Positions 1-5,417 of a stretch of DNA of 5,417 nucleotides are shown one piece after another. The stretch is from Pseudomonadota bacterium (GTDB taxonomy: Bacteria > Myxococcota > Polyangia > Polyangiales > Polyangiaceae), in NCBI GenBank assembly GCA_023419055.1, contig JAEZYO010000013.1:1-5417 (forward strand). Direction: 5' to 3'. Position 1 is the stretch's first letter; each line of letters begins with the position of its first letter. Below the pieces are notes generated by a model. The model saw nothing but the letters and a program-made list of their open reading frames with translations. It made no database searches and was not told the DNA's origin. The position numbers and the translations under genes are program-made.

Positions 1-3
1 CGC

Positions 4-930
4 TCATTCACCGAGCACCCTTCCAGCGACGAGCACCCGGCCGTTCACCAGGTCACGAGCCGGGAGGTCGCGCTTACCTTCCAGTTGACCCGACACGAGC
101 TCGAGCGTTCCCTCGCCGGTACCGACCCAGACTCGGCCGCCGTCTACGCCCAAGACCCCCGGCGCGAGCGCGAACGGAGCCAGGCTCGGAAGCGCTTGGG
201 TCAGGCGGAGCTGCTTCCCGCCGAGCGAGGTGATGGCACCTGGTCGCGGAGCCAGGCCGCGCACTTGTCGAGCGATCGCGCGAGCGGGTCGCTTCCAGTC
301 GACCAGGGTGTGCTCGCGCTCGATGGGCGGTGCATGCGTCGCGAGCGCCGCGTCTTGCGGCACGGCGGCGAGCTCGGACCTGAGCACGCGTGGCAGATCG
401 CTCTCCACGACCTGGGCTGCGAGGTCGGCCAGACGCTCGGTGAGCGAGCCCGTCGTTTCGTCCTCTGCGAGCGAAAGCGCGTGACGCGAGTAGACGGGGC
501 CCGTGTCGAGGCCCTCGTCCATTTGCATCAGCGAGATGCCGGTCTCTTTCTCACCCTCGATGATGCTCCACTGAATCGGGGCCGCTCCGCGGTAGCGCGG
601 AAGCAGCGACGCATGCAGGTTCAAACATCCGAGGCGCGGAGCCGTGAGGACGTCGGCTGGCAAGATCCGTCCGTAGGCGATCACGAGCCCGACGTCGGGC
701 TCTAGCTCGCGCAGCCAGGCGGAGAGCTCTCCTGTTCGCACCTTTTTGGGCTGATTCACGAGCAACCCGAGCTCGCGCGCCTTGACCTTGACGGCGGGCT
801 CCTGAAGCTGCAAACCGCGGCCAGCTGGCCGATCCGGCTGCGTGACTACGCCCACGACCTCCGCCACTCGGGTGAGAGCGAGCAGCGACGGCACGGCGAT
901 CGGCGGAGTTCCGAAGAAAACAGCGCGCAC
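4..930 (-). CDS. fmt: Methionyl-tRNA formyltransferase, complete
   Basis: Cytoplasmic enzyme that transfers the formyl group of 10-formyltetrahydrofolate to Met-tRNAfMet for translation initiation. The 308 residues match the usual family length (about 310-315). The N-terminal formyltransferase domain (about 1-178) opens with FFGTPPIAVPSL, then has the QPDRPAGRG loop (31-39) and NLHASLLPRYRGAAPI (104-119). It also has MDEGLDTGP (137-145). N104, H106 and D142 correspond to the catalytic Asn/His/Asp. The C-terminal tRNA-binding domain (about 203-300) starts near HAPPIEREHTLVDW and ends with a recognisable GQLEGKR..PARDLVNGR segment. The start is GTG (928-930), with only a weak purine stretch (AGGCGG) before it. 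A poor TATAGG -10 (937-942, minus strand) would give an almost leaderless mRNA, which is speculative. The gene diverges from lon; a def or rsmB neighbour, common for fmt, could lie beyond the left edge but is not seen. Oddity: the usual NPWPGA motif reads APRPGA (R229). Confidence 0.97.
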   Translation of the reverse strand: MRAVFFGTPPIAVPSLLALTRVAEVVGVVTQPDRPAGRGLQLQEPAVKVKARELGLLVNQPKKVRTGELSAWLRELEPDVGLVIAYGRILPADVLTAPRLGCLNLHASLLPRYRGAAPIQWSIIEGEKETGISLMQMDEGLDTGPVYSRHALSLAEDETTGSLTERLADLAAQVVESDLPRVLRSELAAVPQDAALATHAPPIEREHTLVDWKRPARAIARQVRGLAPRPGAITSLGGKQLRLTQALPSLAPFALAPGVLGVDGGRVWVGTGEGTLELVSGQLEGKRDLPARDLVNGRVLVAGRVLGE

Positions 931-963
931 CGCCCGCCTATAGTGCGCCGAGTCGCGGACGCA

Positions 964-1030
964 AAGCCCTCGACGCCCGGGTCTGCGGGTGCGACATATC
1001 GTCGTGCTTGGTCGCGAGCCTCGAGGGCTT
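964..1030. repeat. Perfect 10-bp inverted repeat enclosing hairpins, fmt-lon intergenic
   Basis: AAGCCCTCGA (964-973) and TCGAGGGCTT (1021-1030) are exact reverse complements 47 bp apart. The loop can itself fold when read on the plus strand. C974-G979 pairs with C986-G991 (one G-U, loop GGTCTG). CGAC (992-995) pairs with GTCG (1001-1004) across ATATC. GCTT (1006-1009) pairs with GAGC (1016-1019). The overall shape is cloverleaf-like, but the stem is 10 bp and there is no T-loop consensus, so it is not a tRNA. No T-run follows, so it is not a terminator. It lies 34 bp upstream of the fmt start and 119 bp upstream of lon, so it could be an operator, a cruciform or part of a long lon leader. 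Function unknown. Confidence 0.6.
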
Positions 1031-1060
1031 CCTAGTGGCGCTTTGCACCGGGGTGGTTAC

Positions 1061-1097
1061 GTTCTCGCAGACACGACACTTACGGCGCTGCTAGAAC
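1061..1097. repeat. Imperfect 10-bp inverted repeat upstream of lon
   Basis: GTTCTCGCAG (1061-1070) and CTGCTAGAAC (1088-1097) are reverse complements at 9 of 10 positions, with a 17-bp spacer. The element ends 51 bp before the lon ATG. It could be a protein-binding dyad or a leader hairpin. It does not match the CIRCE/HrcA element (TTAGCACTC-N9-GAGTGCTAA), which I looked for because lon is often heat-inducible. I found no convincing sigma70 or sigma32 promoter nearby that would say whether it is transcribed. Confidence 0.45.
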
Positions 1098-1139
1098 CTC
1101 CCGTAGCATCAGTAAGTAGACTGGCTCTCGCGTCCAACC

Positions 1140-1143
1140 GGAG
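1140..1143 (+). promoter_or_regulatory. Ribosome binding site of lon
   Basis: GGAG lies five bases before the ATG at 1149, which is optimal Shine-Dalgarno spacing. It supports this start for the 812-residue Lon, as does the N-terminus running directly into the Lon N-terminal domain. Confidence 0.8.
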
Positions 1144-1148
1144 ACTCC

Positions 1149-3587
1149 ATGAGCGATAAGAAGAAGCCGCCGATCAACCCCACGCCTCCTCCGCCCACTG
1201 AAGACGAGATCAAGTTCGGAGACGAGCTGCCCGTCCTCCCGATTCGTAACGCCGTCCTCTTTCCTGGTGCTGTCGCTCCGTTCGACGTCGGTCGCGAGAA
1301 GAGCGTCGCGCTGGTGGAAGACGTGCACAACCTGACGAGCCCGGTGATCGCCATCTTCGCGCAGCGCGATCCGTCGACGGACGATCCGAGCTCCGATGAC
1401 CTTTACCCGGTCGGGTGCGCCGCGCGCGTCCTCAAGGCGCTCAAGCACTCGAGCGGCAACTACTCGCTGATCCTGCAGGGTCTGACCCGCATCCGGCTCG
1501 ACACGCTCACGCAGTCCTCGCCCTACCTTCGGGCGCGGATCACGCGCGTGGAGACGCCGAACACGGAGGACGTCGAGGCCGAAGCGCTGGCGATGAGCCT
1601 GCGCGACGTCGCCAAGCAGGTGATTCAGCTCATGCCCGAGCTGCCTCGTGAGGCAGGCTCCCTGATTGATTCGATCCAGGCGCCGGGTGCGCTCGCCGAT
1701 CTCGTCGCCGCGAACCTGGACGCGCCGGTCGAGGAGAAGGCTCAGCTCATCGAGACGGTGGAAGTGAAGGAGCGCATCAGGAAGGTGCTGAAGCTCCTCA
1801 CTCGCCAGCTCGAGATCCTGAAGATGCGCGAGCGCATCAACTCCCAGATCAAGGAGGAGATGGGCAAGAACCAGCGCGAGTACGTGCTCCGCCAGCAGCT
1901 CAAGGCCATCAAGGAGGAGCTCGGCGAGGACGACGGCGATCAGGGCGATCTCGACGGGCTCGAGGAACGCATCGCCAAGGCGAACCTCCCGAACGAGGCG
2001 GACAGCGTCGCGCGCAAGCAGCTCAAGCGCCTGCGCTCGATGCAGGTGGGGAGCGCCGAGTACACGGTGGTCCGCACCTACCTCGACTGGATCCTCGATC
2101 TTCCGTGGAGCAACGCCACGGACGACATCATGGACATCGCGGCCGTGCGCCGCGTGCTCGACGAGGATCACTACGGCCTCGACAAGGTGAAGAAGCGCAT
2201 CGTCGAGTACCTCGCGGTCCGCAAGCTGAAGAAGGACAAGAAGGGTCCGATCCTCTGCTTGATCGGCCCGCCCGGCGTCGGCAAGACCTCGCTCGGTCGC
2301 TCCATCGCGCGCTCGCTCGGACGAAAGTTCGTGCGCGTCTCGCTCGGCGGCGTGCACGACGAGGCCGCCATCCGCGGTCACCGCCGCACGTACGTCGGCG
2401 CGCTGCCCGGCCAGATCATCCAGGGCATGAAGAAGTCCGGGACCATCAACCCCGTCTTCATGATGGATGAGGTGGACAAGATCGGGCACGACTTCCGCGG
2501 CGATCCGAGCGCGGCGCTGCTCGAGGTGTTGGACCCCGAGCAGAACAACACCTTCGCCGATCACTACCTCGAGATCCCGTACGACCTCTCGAACGTGATG
2601 TTCGTCGCGACCGCGAACGTGGCGGATCCGATCCCGCCGCCCCTCCGCGATCGTATGGAGATCCTCGAGATCCCGGGCTACACGCGGCGCGAAAAGCTCG
2701 CGATCGCGCGCCAGCACCTGATCCCGAAGCAGCTCGAAGAGCACGGCCTGAAGCCGGAGCAGCTCCAGATCACGGACGAGGCGGTCGAAGAGGTCATCGA
2801 GCACTACACGCGTGAGGCCGGCGTGCGCTCGCTCGAGCGCACCATCGCCAGCGTCATCCGTGGCGTCGCGGTGAAGGTGGCCGAGGGCGACACCTCGGCG
2901 CGCGTCATCAAGAGCGAGGACGACCTCCGCGAGTTCCTCGGACCGATCAAGTTCACGAGCGACGTGGCGGAGCGCACCGAAGAGACGGGCGTCGCGACGG
3001 GTCTCGCGTGGACGAGCGTCGGCGGCGAGATCCTCTTCATCGAGGTCACGCGCATGTTCGGTAGCGGCAAGATGCAGCTCACCGGGCAGCTCGGCGACGT
3101 CATGAAGGAGAGCGCGCACGCGGCCCTGAGCTACGTGCGTACCAACGCCGAGAAGTACGGCATCCCGAAGGATTTCCTCGAGAAGAGCGATCTTCACGTG
3201 CACATCCCGGCGGGTGCCATGCCGAAGGACGGGCCCTCCGCGGGTATCACCATGTTCACCGCCATCGTCTCGCTGCTCACGGGGATCCGCGTGCGGCACG
3301 ACGTGGCGATGACCGGCGAGATCTCGCTCCGCGGTCGGGTGCTCCCGATCGGCGGCGTGAAGGAGAAGATCCTCGCGGCTCACCGCGCCGGCATCAAGCG
3401 CGTGCTCCTGCCCGACCGCAACAAGGCGGATCTCGAGGAGGTGCCGAGGGAGGTGCGAGACGAGCTCGAGTTCGTGTTCGTGAGCAAGCTCGACGAGGTG
3501 CTCGCGGCCGCTCTCGAATCGATCCCGCAGCCGAGCCAGGCCTACCTCGACTCGCTGAAGGTCGAGAACCAGCCCTCGACGAACTGA
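1149..3587 (+). CDS. lon: ATP-dependent Lon protease (LonA type), complete
   Basis: Cytoplasmic homo-oligomeric AAA+ serine protease that degrades misfolded and selected regulatory proteins. The 812 residues exceed E. coli Lon (784), partly through a Lys/Pro-rich N-terminal tail (about 1-25). In order: LonN substrate-binding domain (about 27-217, [14 protein letters not shown]), charged coiled coil (about 218-295), AAA+ module and protease domain (about 613-790). The AAA+ module has Walker A GPPGVGKT (373-380), pore loop TYVGALPG (414-421) and Walker B VFMMDEVD (436-443). It also has sensor-1 N490, an arginine finger in PLRDRME (R500 or R502) and sensor-2 R560 in [10 protein letters not shown]. 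The catalytic dyad is S697 in PKDGPSAG and K740 in GGVKEK, with the family spacing of 43. All catalytic elements are intact, so it should be active. It is monocistronic: divergent from fmt and closed by a strong terminator 20 bp after its stop. Myxobacteria can carry more than one lon (lonV, and lonD/bsgA which is needed for development); I cannot tell which paralogue this is. Confidence 0.99.
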   Translation: MSDKKKPPINPTPPPPTEDEIKFGDELPVLPIRNAVLFPGAVAPFDVGREKSVALVEDVHNLTSPVIAIFAQRDPSTDDPSSDDLYPVGCAARVLKALKHSSGNYSLILQGLTRIRLDTLTQSSPYLRARITRVETPNTEDVEAEALAMSLRDVAKQVIQLMPELPREAGSLIDSIQAPGALADLVAANLDAPVEEKAQLIETVEVKERIRKVLKLLTRQLEILKMRERINSQIKEEMGKNQREYVLRQQLKAIKEELGEDDGDQGDLDGLEERIAKANLPNEADSVARKQLKRLRSMQVGSAEYTVVRTYLDWILDLPWSNATDDIMDIAAVRRVLDEDHYGLDKVKKRIVEYLAVRKLKKDKKGPILCLIGPPGVGKTSLGRSIARSLGRKFVRVSLGGVHDEAAIRGHRRTYVGALPGQIIQGMKKSGTINPVFMMDEVDKIGHDFRGDPSAALLEVLDPEQNNTFADHYLEIPYDLSNVMFVATANVADPIPPPLRDRMEILEIPGYTRREKLAIARQHLIPKQLEEHGLKPEQLQITDEAVEEVIEHYTREAGVRSLERTIASVIRGVAVKVAEGDTSARVIKSEDDLREFLGPIKFTSDVAERTEETGVATGLAWTSVGGEILFIEVTRMFGSGKMQLTGQLGDVMKESAHAALSYVRTNAEKYGIPKDFLEKSDLHVHIPAGAMPKDGPSAGITMFTAIVSLLTGIRVRHDVAMTGEISLRGRVLPIGGVKEKILAAHRAGIKRVLLPDRNKADLEEVPREVRDELEFVFVSKLDEVLAAALESIPQPSQAYLDSLKVENQPSTN

Positions 3588-3607
3588 GTCGAGTCAATTC
3601 CGGTAAG

Positions 3608-3651
3608 CCGAAGGCGCTTCACTTCTCGGAGTGAGGCGCCTTCGGTGTTTT
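3608..3651 (+). terminator. Intrinsic terminator of lon
   Basis: CCGAAGGCGC (3608-3617) pairs perfectly with GCGCCTTCGG (3636-3645). The stem continues inward through TTCACT/AGTGAG (one G-U) to about 16 bp, closing on loop TCTCGG (3624-3629). A U-rich run TGTTTTGT (3646-3653) follows. This is a textbook rho-independent terminator starting 20 bp after the lon stop. On the minus strand no T-run follows the hairpin, so it should act in one direction only. Confidence 0.92.
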
Positions 3652-3685
3652 GTGGCGCCGCCGCCTCGTCCTAGGTGGAAGGGTG

Positions 3686-3713
3686 CCGCGCGCGTGCGCG
3701 GGATCTTGATCCC
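3686..3713. repeat. Alternating CG tract and 6-2-6 dyad upstream of the surface-protein remnant
   Basis: CGCGCGCGTGCGCG (3687-3700) is a 14-bp alternating pyrimidine-purine run. It also forms a hairpin CCGCGC/GCGCGG (3686-3691 with 3696-3701). The adjoining GGGATC-TT-GATCCC (3700-3713) is a perfect dyad with 6-bp arms and a 2-bp centre. A TATATT (3721-3726) with good -10 character follows 7 bp later, but no -35 at 16-18 bp is evident. Together these look like the leftover control region of the decayed gene that begins near 3769. A regulatory role is inferred. Confidence 0.4.
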
Positions 3714-3768
3714 TGGGGGTTATATTTCGGCGTTTTCCCCGGCGCTCTGCTCACGGTCGCTTCGGACG

Positions 3769-4627
3769 ATGAGCTGGCTTCGAAGCGGGTGTTTGACGGC
3801 TTGCGGGCCGGCGCTCGGGTTCAGCGCTACTGCGCGAGCGGCCACCGTCGTCGTGAACTCCCGAGGTCCGGCGACTCCACACGCGTGCAACATCGAGCAA
3901 GCCTTCGCGGCTGCCAACGCGGACGCCGCGGTCGGCGGGTGCAGGCGAGGACCAGATCGTCGTCTTCCCTGGGTTGGGTGTGATCGAGCCTTCCGACCCA
4001 CTCTACGTCACCGAGGGCTGAAGCTCGCCGGGTCAGCTGCGGGCAACCGGGCTGTCTGCGAAATTCAGGACTTCGTCCCTGGCGCCTTCATGACTTCGAG
4101 CTCGCGTTCGAGCTCTCGGAGGCGGGTGACCGTGTCTTCCGAGCCGCCACGCTGATCTCTGACGAGCCCCAAGTCGTCGTCGAGGAGACGTTGCACGTTG
4201 GCCGCTGTGGTGACCAGATCCTCGATGCCGAGGAGCTTTGTGAGCCTTCGCTGTAGCCTCACTGCGCGAGCGCGTGCACGTGCGATCAGGACTGGCAGGC
4301 CGTCGGTTGTACGGAACCCGTTTCGGTCGGGGAGAGAGCGGCGAGGGAAGCGGCGGCGGAGAGCCTGGAGAAGGCGGGGCGGCTGGTCACCCGTCGGCTG
4401 GTGGCACAGCTGGTTCGGTCTCCTCGGGGGGAACGGCTCCGTCGCCTGGAGGCTCGGCGGGGGGCGGATGACGCCGAAGGCGGAGAAGGGCCGGCAGAGG
4501 GGCGCGTCTCCCGGCAAAGTGCGGGGTTGCGTGCGGCATCGTCGCCGGAGGCCGCGAGAACCTCGGGTGGCTCTCGCTCGGCCTCGCGTTCGCAGCATGG
4601 CTGCGTCGAGAACGACGGCGAGCGTGA
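3769..4627 (+). pseudogene. Decayed secreted surface protein: CSLREA/beta-helix start, Cys-rich motif, MYXO-CTERM-like tail
   Basis: No single frame is open across this stretch, but the parts appear in the right order. (1) ATG 3769 opens a Sec signal peptide (h-region CLTACGPALGF, cleavage after ATARA). It runs into ATVVVNS and CNIEQAFAAANADAAVGGC, a degenerate CSLREA start (usual form C-[ST]-L-R-E-A-[IV]). (2) The reading shifts at about 3937-3943 to AGEDQIVVFPGLGVIEPSD..., typical beta-helix sequence, and hits TGA at 4019. (3) It shifts back at 4018 to LKLAGSAAGNRAVCEI. (4) A third frame, from about 4092, gives DFELAFELSEAGDRVFRAAT and then GRCGDQILDAEELCE (4200-4244). It meets TAG at 4254, and beyond that in frame CASACTCDQDWQAVGC (4263-4310). 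(5) A Gly/Ser/Thr-rich linker (4331-4468) is in another frame, with TGA at 4469. (6) That same frame then gives KCGVACGIVAGGRENLGWLS, a hydrophobic helix and WLRRERRRA, ending at TGA 4625-4627, a MYXO-CTERM-like sorting tail. The family gene would have encoded an exported, membrane-anchored or surface-sorted protein. At about 286 codons it is probably also internally deleted. Sequencing error is the alternative, but fmt and lon in the same window are clean. Confidence 0.72.
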
Positions 4628-4698
4628 GCTTTTGTCGGCGGGTAAGGCGCCCTTCCCATCGCTCCTCGACCCAGAAACAGGGCGTCTCGTCTCACTCG

Positions 4699-4737
4699 CT
4701 TGCCACGGCAAGGCCGCTTCGGATACTCCTCGGAGTA
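4699..4737. repeat. Pair of 6-2-6 dyads overlapping a promoter
   Basis: CTTGCC-AC-GGCAAG (4699-4712) and TACTCC-TC-GGAGTA (4724-4737) are both perfect inverted repeats with 6-bp arms and a 2-bp centre. Their centres are 25 bp apart and they share a CC(A/T)CGG core. The first covers the predicted -35 element and the second the predicted -10 and start point. This is the geometry expected of operators for a dimeric repressor, though no regulator gene is in the window. Confidence 0.5.
4700..4727 (+). promoter_or_regulatory. Predicted sigma70-type promoter of the downstream secreted-protein gene
   Basis: TTGCCA (4700-4705, five of six matches to TTGACA) is followed after 16 bp by GATACT (4722-4727, four of six to TATAAT). 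The predicted start point near 4734 gives a leader of about 22 nt before ATG 4756. This is the best promoter-like match I noticed in the gap between the remnant's last stop (4627) and the next gene. Confidence 0.45.
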
Positions 4738-4755
4738 ATACGGCTGGGTCGCATC

Positions 4756-5417
4756 ATGAAGAAGACGCGTGGGTTGTTTCGTGCGGGTGTGTGTGCTCTA
4801 GGTCTGGTTTCGATGGTATCCGCGGCTGCCGCCGAGGAGCCACCGGCACCGCCGGCAGGAACGGCGGCTCCGGCGGCCACGCCGCCGGACCTCGTGCGCC
4901 TGAAGAACGGCGGTATGCTGCGAGGGACCATCAGCGAAATGGTGCCGAACGACTACGTGGTCATCGTCACTGTCACGGGTGAGTCCAAGCGGCTGGCGAT
5001 GAGTGACGTGCAGTACGCCGGACCCGCCGCCGAGGAGCCGAGGAGCTACCCGGAGCCGGAAGCGGCTGCACCCCCGCCCGCGCCGAAGCCCGCGCCCAAG
5101 CGCGTGGACGACGACGATGACGTGAGGCCCGAGATCACGGTTCACGCCGACGAGGCACGCTTGTCTCTGACCACCGAACCCGACGGGTACACGTTCCACA
5201 AGCGTACGAGCTCGGCGGTCGTCCGAAGCGGGTCAGCGATCGCCGTGGGGGAGGGCTACCGTGAGATGTGCACGGCCCCCTGCGAGGTCTCGATCGCTTC
5301 TGGGACCTACACCTTCGGCGTATCGAAGCCGGGTAAGAGCCCCGTCTCGACGTCGGCGGTGACGGTGCCTGGGGGGAGCTCGGAGCTGCACGCGACGTAC
5401 GAAGACCGAACCGGGAT
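4756..5417 (+). CDS. Secreted hypothetical protein with PEGA-like region, truncated at window edge
   Basis: Open from ATG 4756 to the window edge (220 codons visible, no stop). MKKTRGLFRAGVCALGLVSM plus VSAAAA is a clear Sec signal peptide with cleavage near residue 26. An Ala/Pro linker (27-44) follows. Then comes a compact beta-rich unit, DLVRLKNGGMLRGTISEMVP to MSDVQYAGP (45-90), resembling a segment that recurs in myxobacterial secreted proteins. A second Pro/Ala-rich linker (91-116) ends in an acidic VDDDDDV. The rest (about 126-218) is predicted beta-sheet. CTAPCEVSIASGTYTFGVS (172-190) looks like a PEGA-type carbohydrate-binding-like fold, with C172 and C176 possibly forming a disulfide. 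No enzymatic motif is visible. The Shine-Dalgarno is weak: GGAG at 4732-4735 is too distant. The start is chosen because the signal peptide begins there. Location is periplasmic or outer envelope by inference; the function is not recognised and the C-terminus is missing. Confidence 0.85.
   Translation, partial: MKKTRGLFRAGVCALGLVSMVSAAAAEEPPAPPAGTAAPAATPPDLVRLKNGGMLRGTISEMVPNDYVVIVTVTGESKRLAMSDVQYAGPAAEEPRSYPEPEAAAPPPAPKPAPKRVDDDDDVRPEITVHADEARLSLTTEPDGYTFHKRTSSAVVRSGSAIAVGEGYREMCTAPCEVSIASGTYTFGVSKPGKSPVSTSAVTVPGGSSELHATYEDRTG

Noticed and set aside
937..965. fmt promoter TTTGCG-N17-TATAGG (minus strand) with leaderless GTG
   Set aside because: The -35 matches only three of six positions, and a leaderless GTG would be unusual. 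Mentioned as a possibility under fmt only.
964..1030. tRNA candidate
   Set aside because: The outer stem is 10 bp rather than 7, there is no GTTCRA T-loop and no clear anticodon arm of 5+7.
1079..1109. Heat-shock (CTTACG...CCCGTA) or sigma70 (TTACGG...TAGCAT) promoter for lon
   Set aside because: Matches to consensus are too poor in at least one element of each pair.
1080..3383. 767-codon open frame antisense to lon
   Set aside because: Very His/Arg/Asp/Leu-rich low-complexity translation with no recognisable domain. It mirrors the codon bias of a high-GC gene whose plus-strand frame is unquestionably Lon.
4095..4115. Direct repeat TTCGAGCTC at 4095 and 4107
   Set aside because: Two 9-bp copies 12 bp apart encode FELAFEL within the remnant. 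This is a small in-frame duplication at most, not a repeat element.
4065..4598. Minus-strand 177-codon open frame over the remnant
   Set aside because: Its helical-looking stretch is the antisense of plus-strand sequence that carries the CGDQILDAEELCE motif. The rest is Arg/Pro-rich, with no domain.
4636..4655. Terminator-like hairpin GGGTAAGG/CCCTTCCC after the remnant
   Set aside because: The stem is short and mismatched, and no T-run follows on either strand.
4401..4982. Plus-strand 193-codon open frame
   Set aside because: It crosses the MYXO-CTERM-like tail and the promoter and signal peptide of the next gene in the wrong frame, with Arg/Ser/Gly composition typical of a shadow.

Overview
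The window is high-GC DNA from what looks like a myxobacterium, probably of the Polyangiales/Polyangia side. This is inferred from a MYXO-CTERM-like C-terminal tail, a CGDxILDxxE cysteine-rich motif typical of myxobacterial surface proteins, Gly/Ser/Thr-rich linkers, and a secreted 'VRLKNGG..RGTI' plus PEGA-like protein. No rRNA or other taxonomic marker is present.

Layout. Positions 4-930 (minus strand) hold a complete fmt (methionyl-tRNA formyltransferase). A 218-bp divergent intergenic region (931-1148) separates it from lon (plus strand, 1149-3587), a complete 812-residue LonA-type ATP-dependent protease with all catalytic residues. The intergenic region carries two separate inverted repeats: one 10 bp and perfect, the other 10 bp with one mismatch. 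lon ends at a strong intrinsic terminator (3608-3651).

From about 3769 to 4627 the plus strand holds no intact gene. It does hold, in order but in shifting frames, the parts of a myxobacterial secreted surface protein: a Sec signal peptide, a degenerate CSLREA/beta-helix start, a CGDxILDxxE cysteine-rich motif, a Gly/Ser-rich linker, and a MYXO-CTERM-like transmembrane helix with an Arg-rich end. I read this as a decayed gene with at least four frame changes and two in-frame stops.

A short gap (4628-4755) carries a plausible sigma70-type promoter overlaid by two 6-2-6 dyads. It leads into a signal-peptide-bearing hypothetical protein (4756 onward) that runs off the right edge.

fmt and lon are housekeeping genes: formylation of initiator tRNA, and protein quality control. 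They share only a divergent control region. The right-hand third is accessory envelope or secreted-protein sequence and has no evident functional link to them. I see no RNA gene, CRISPR array, insertion sequence or defence system. The most unusual content is the surface-protein remnant and the dyad-rich intergenic regions.
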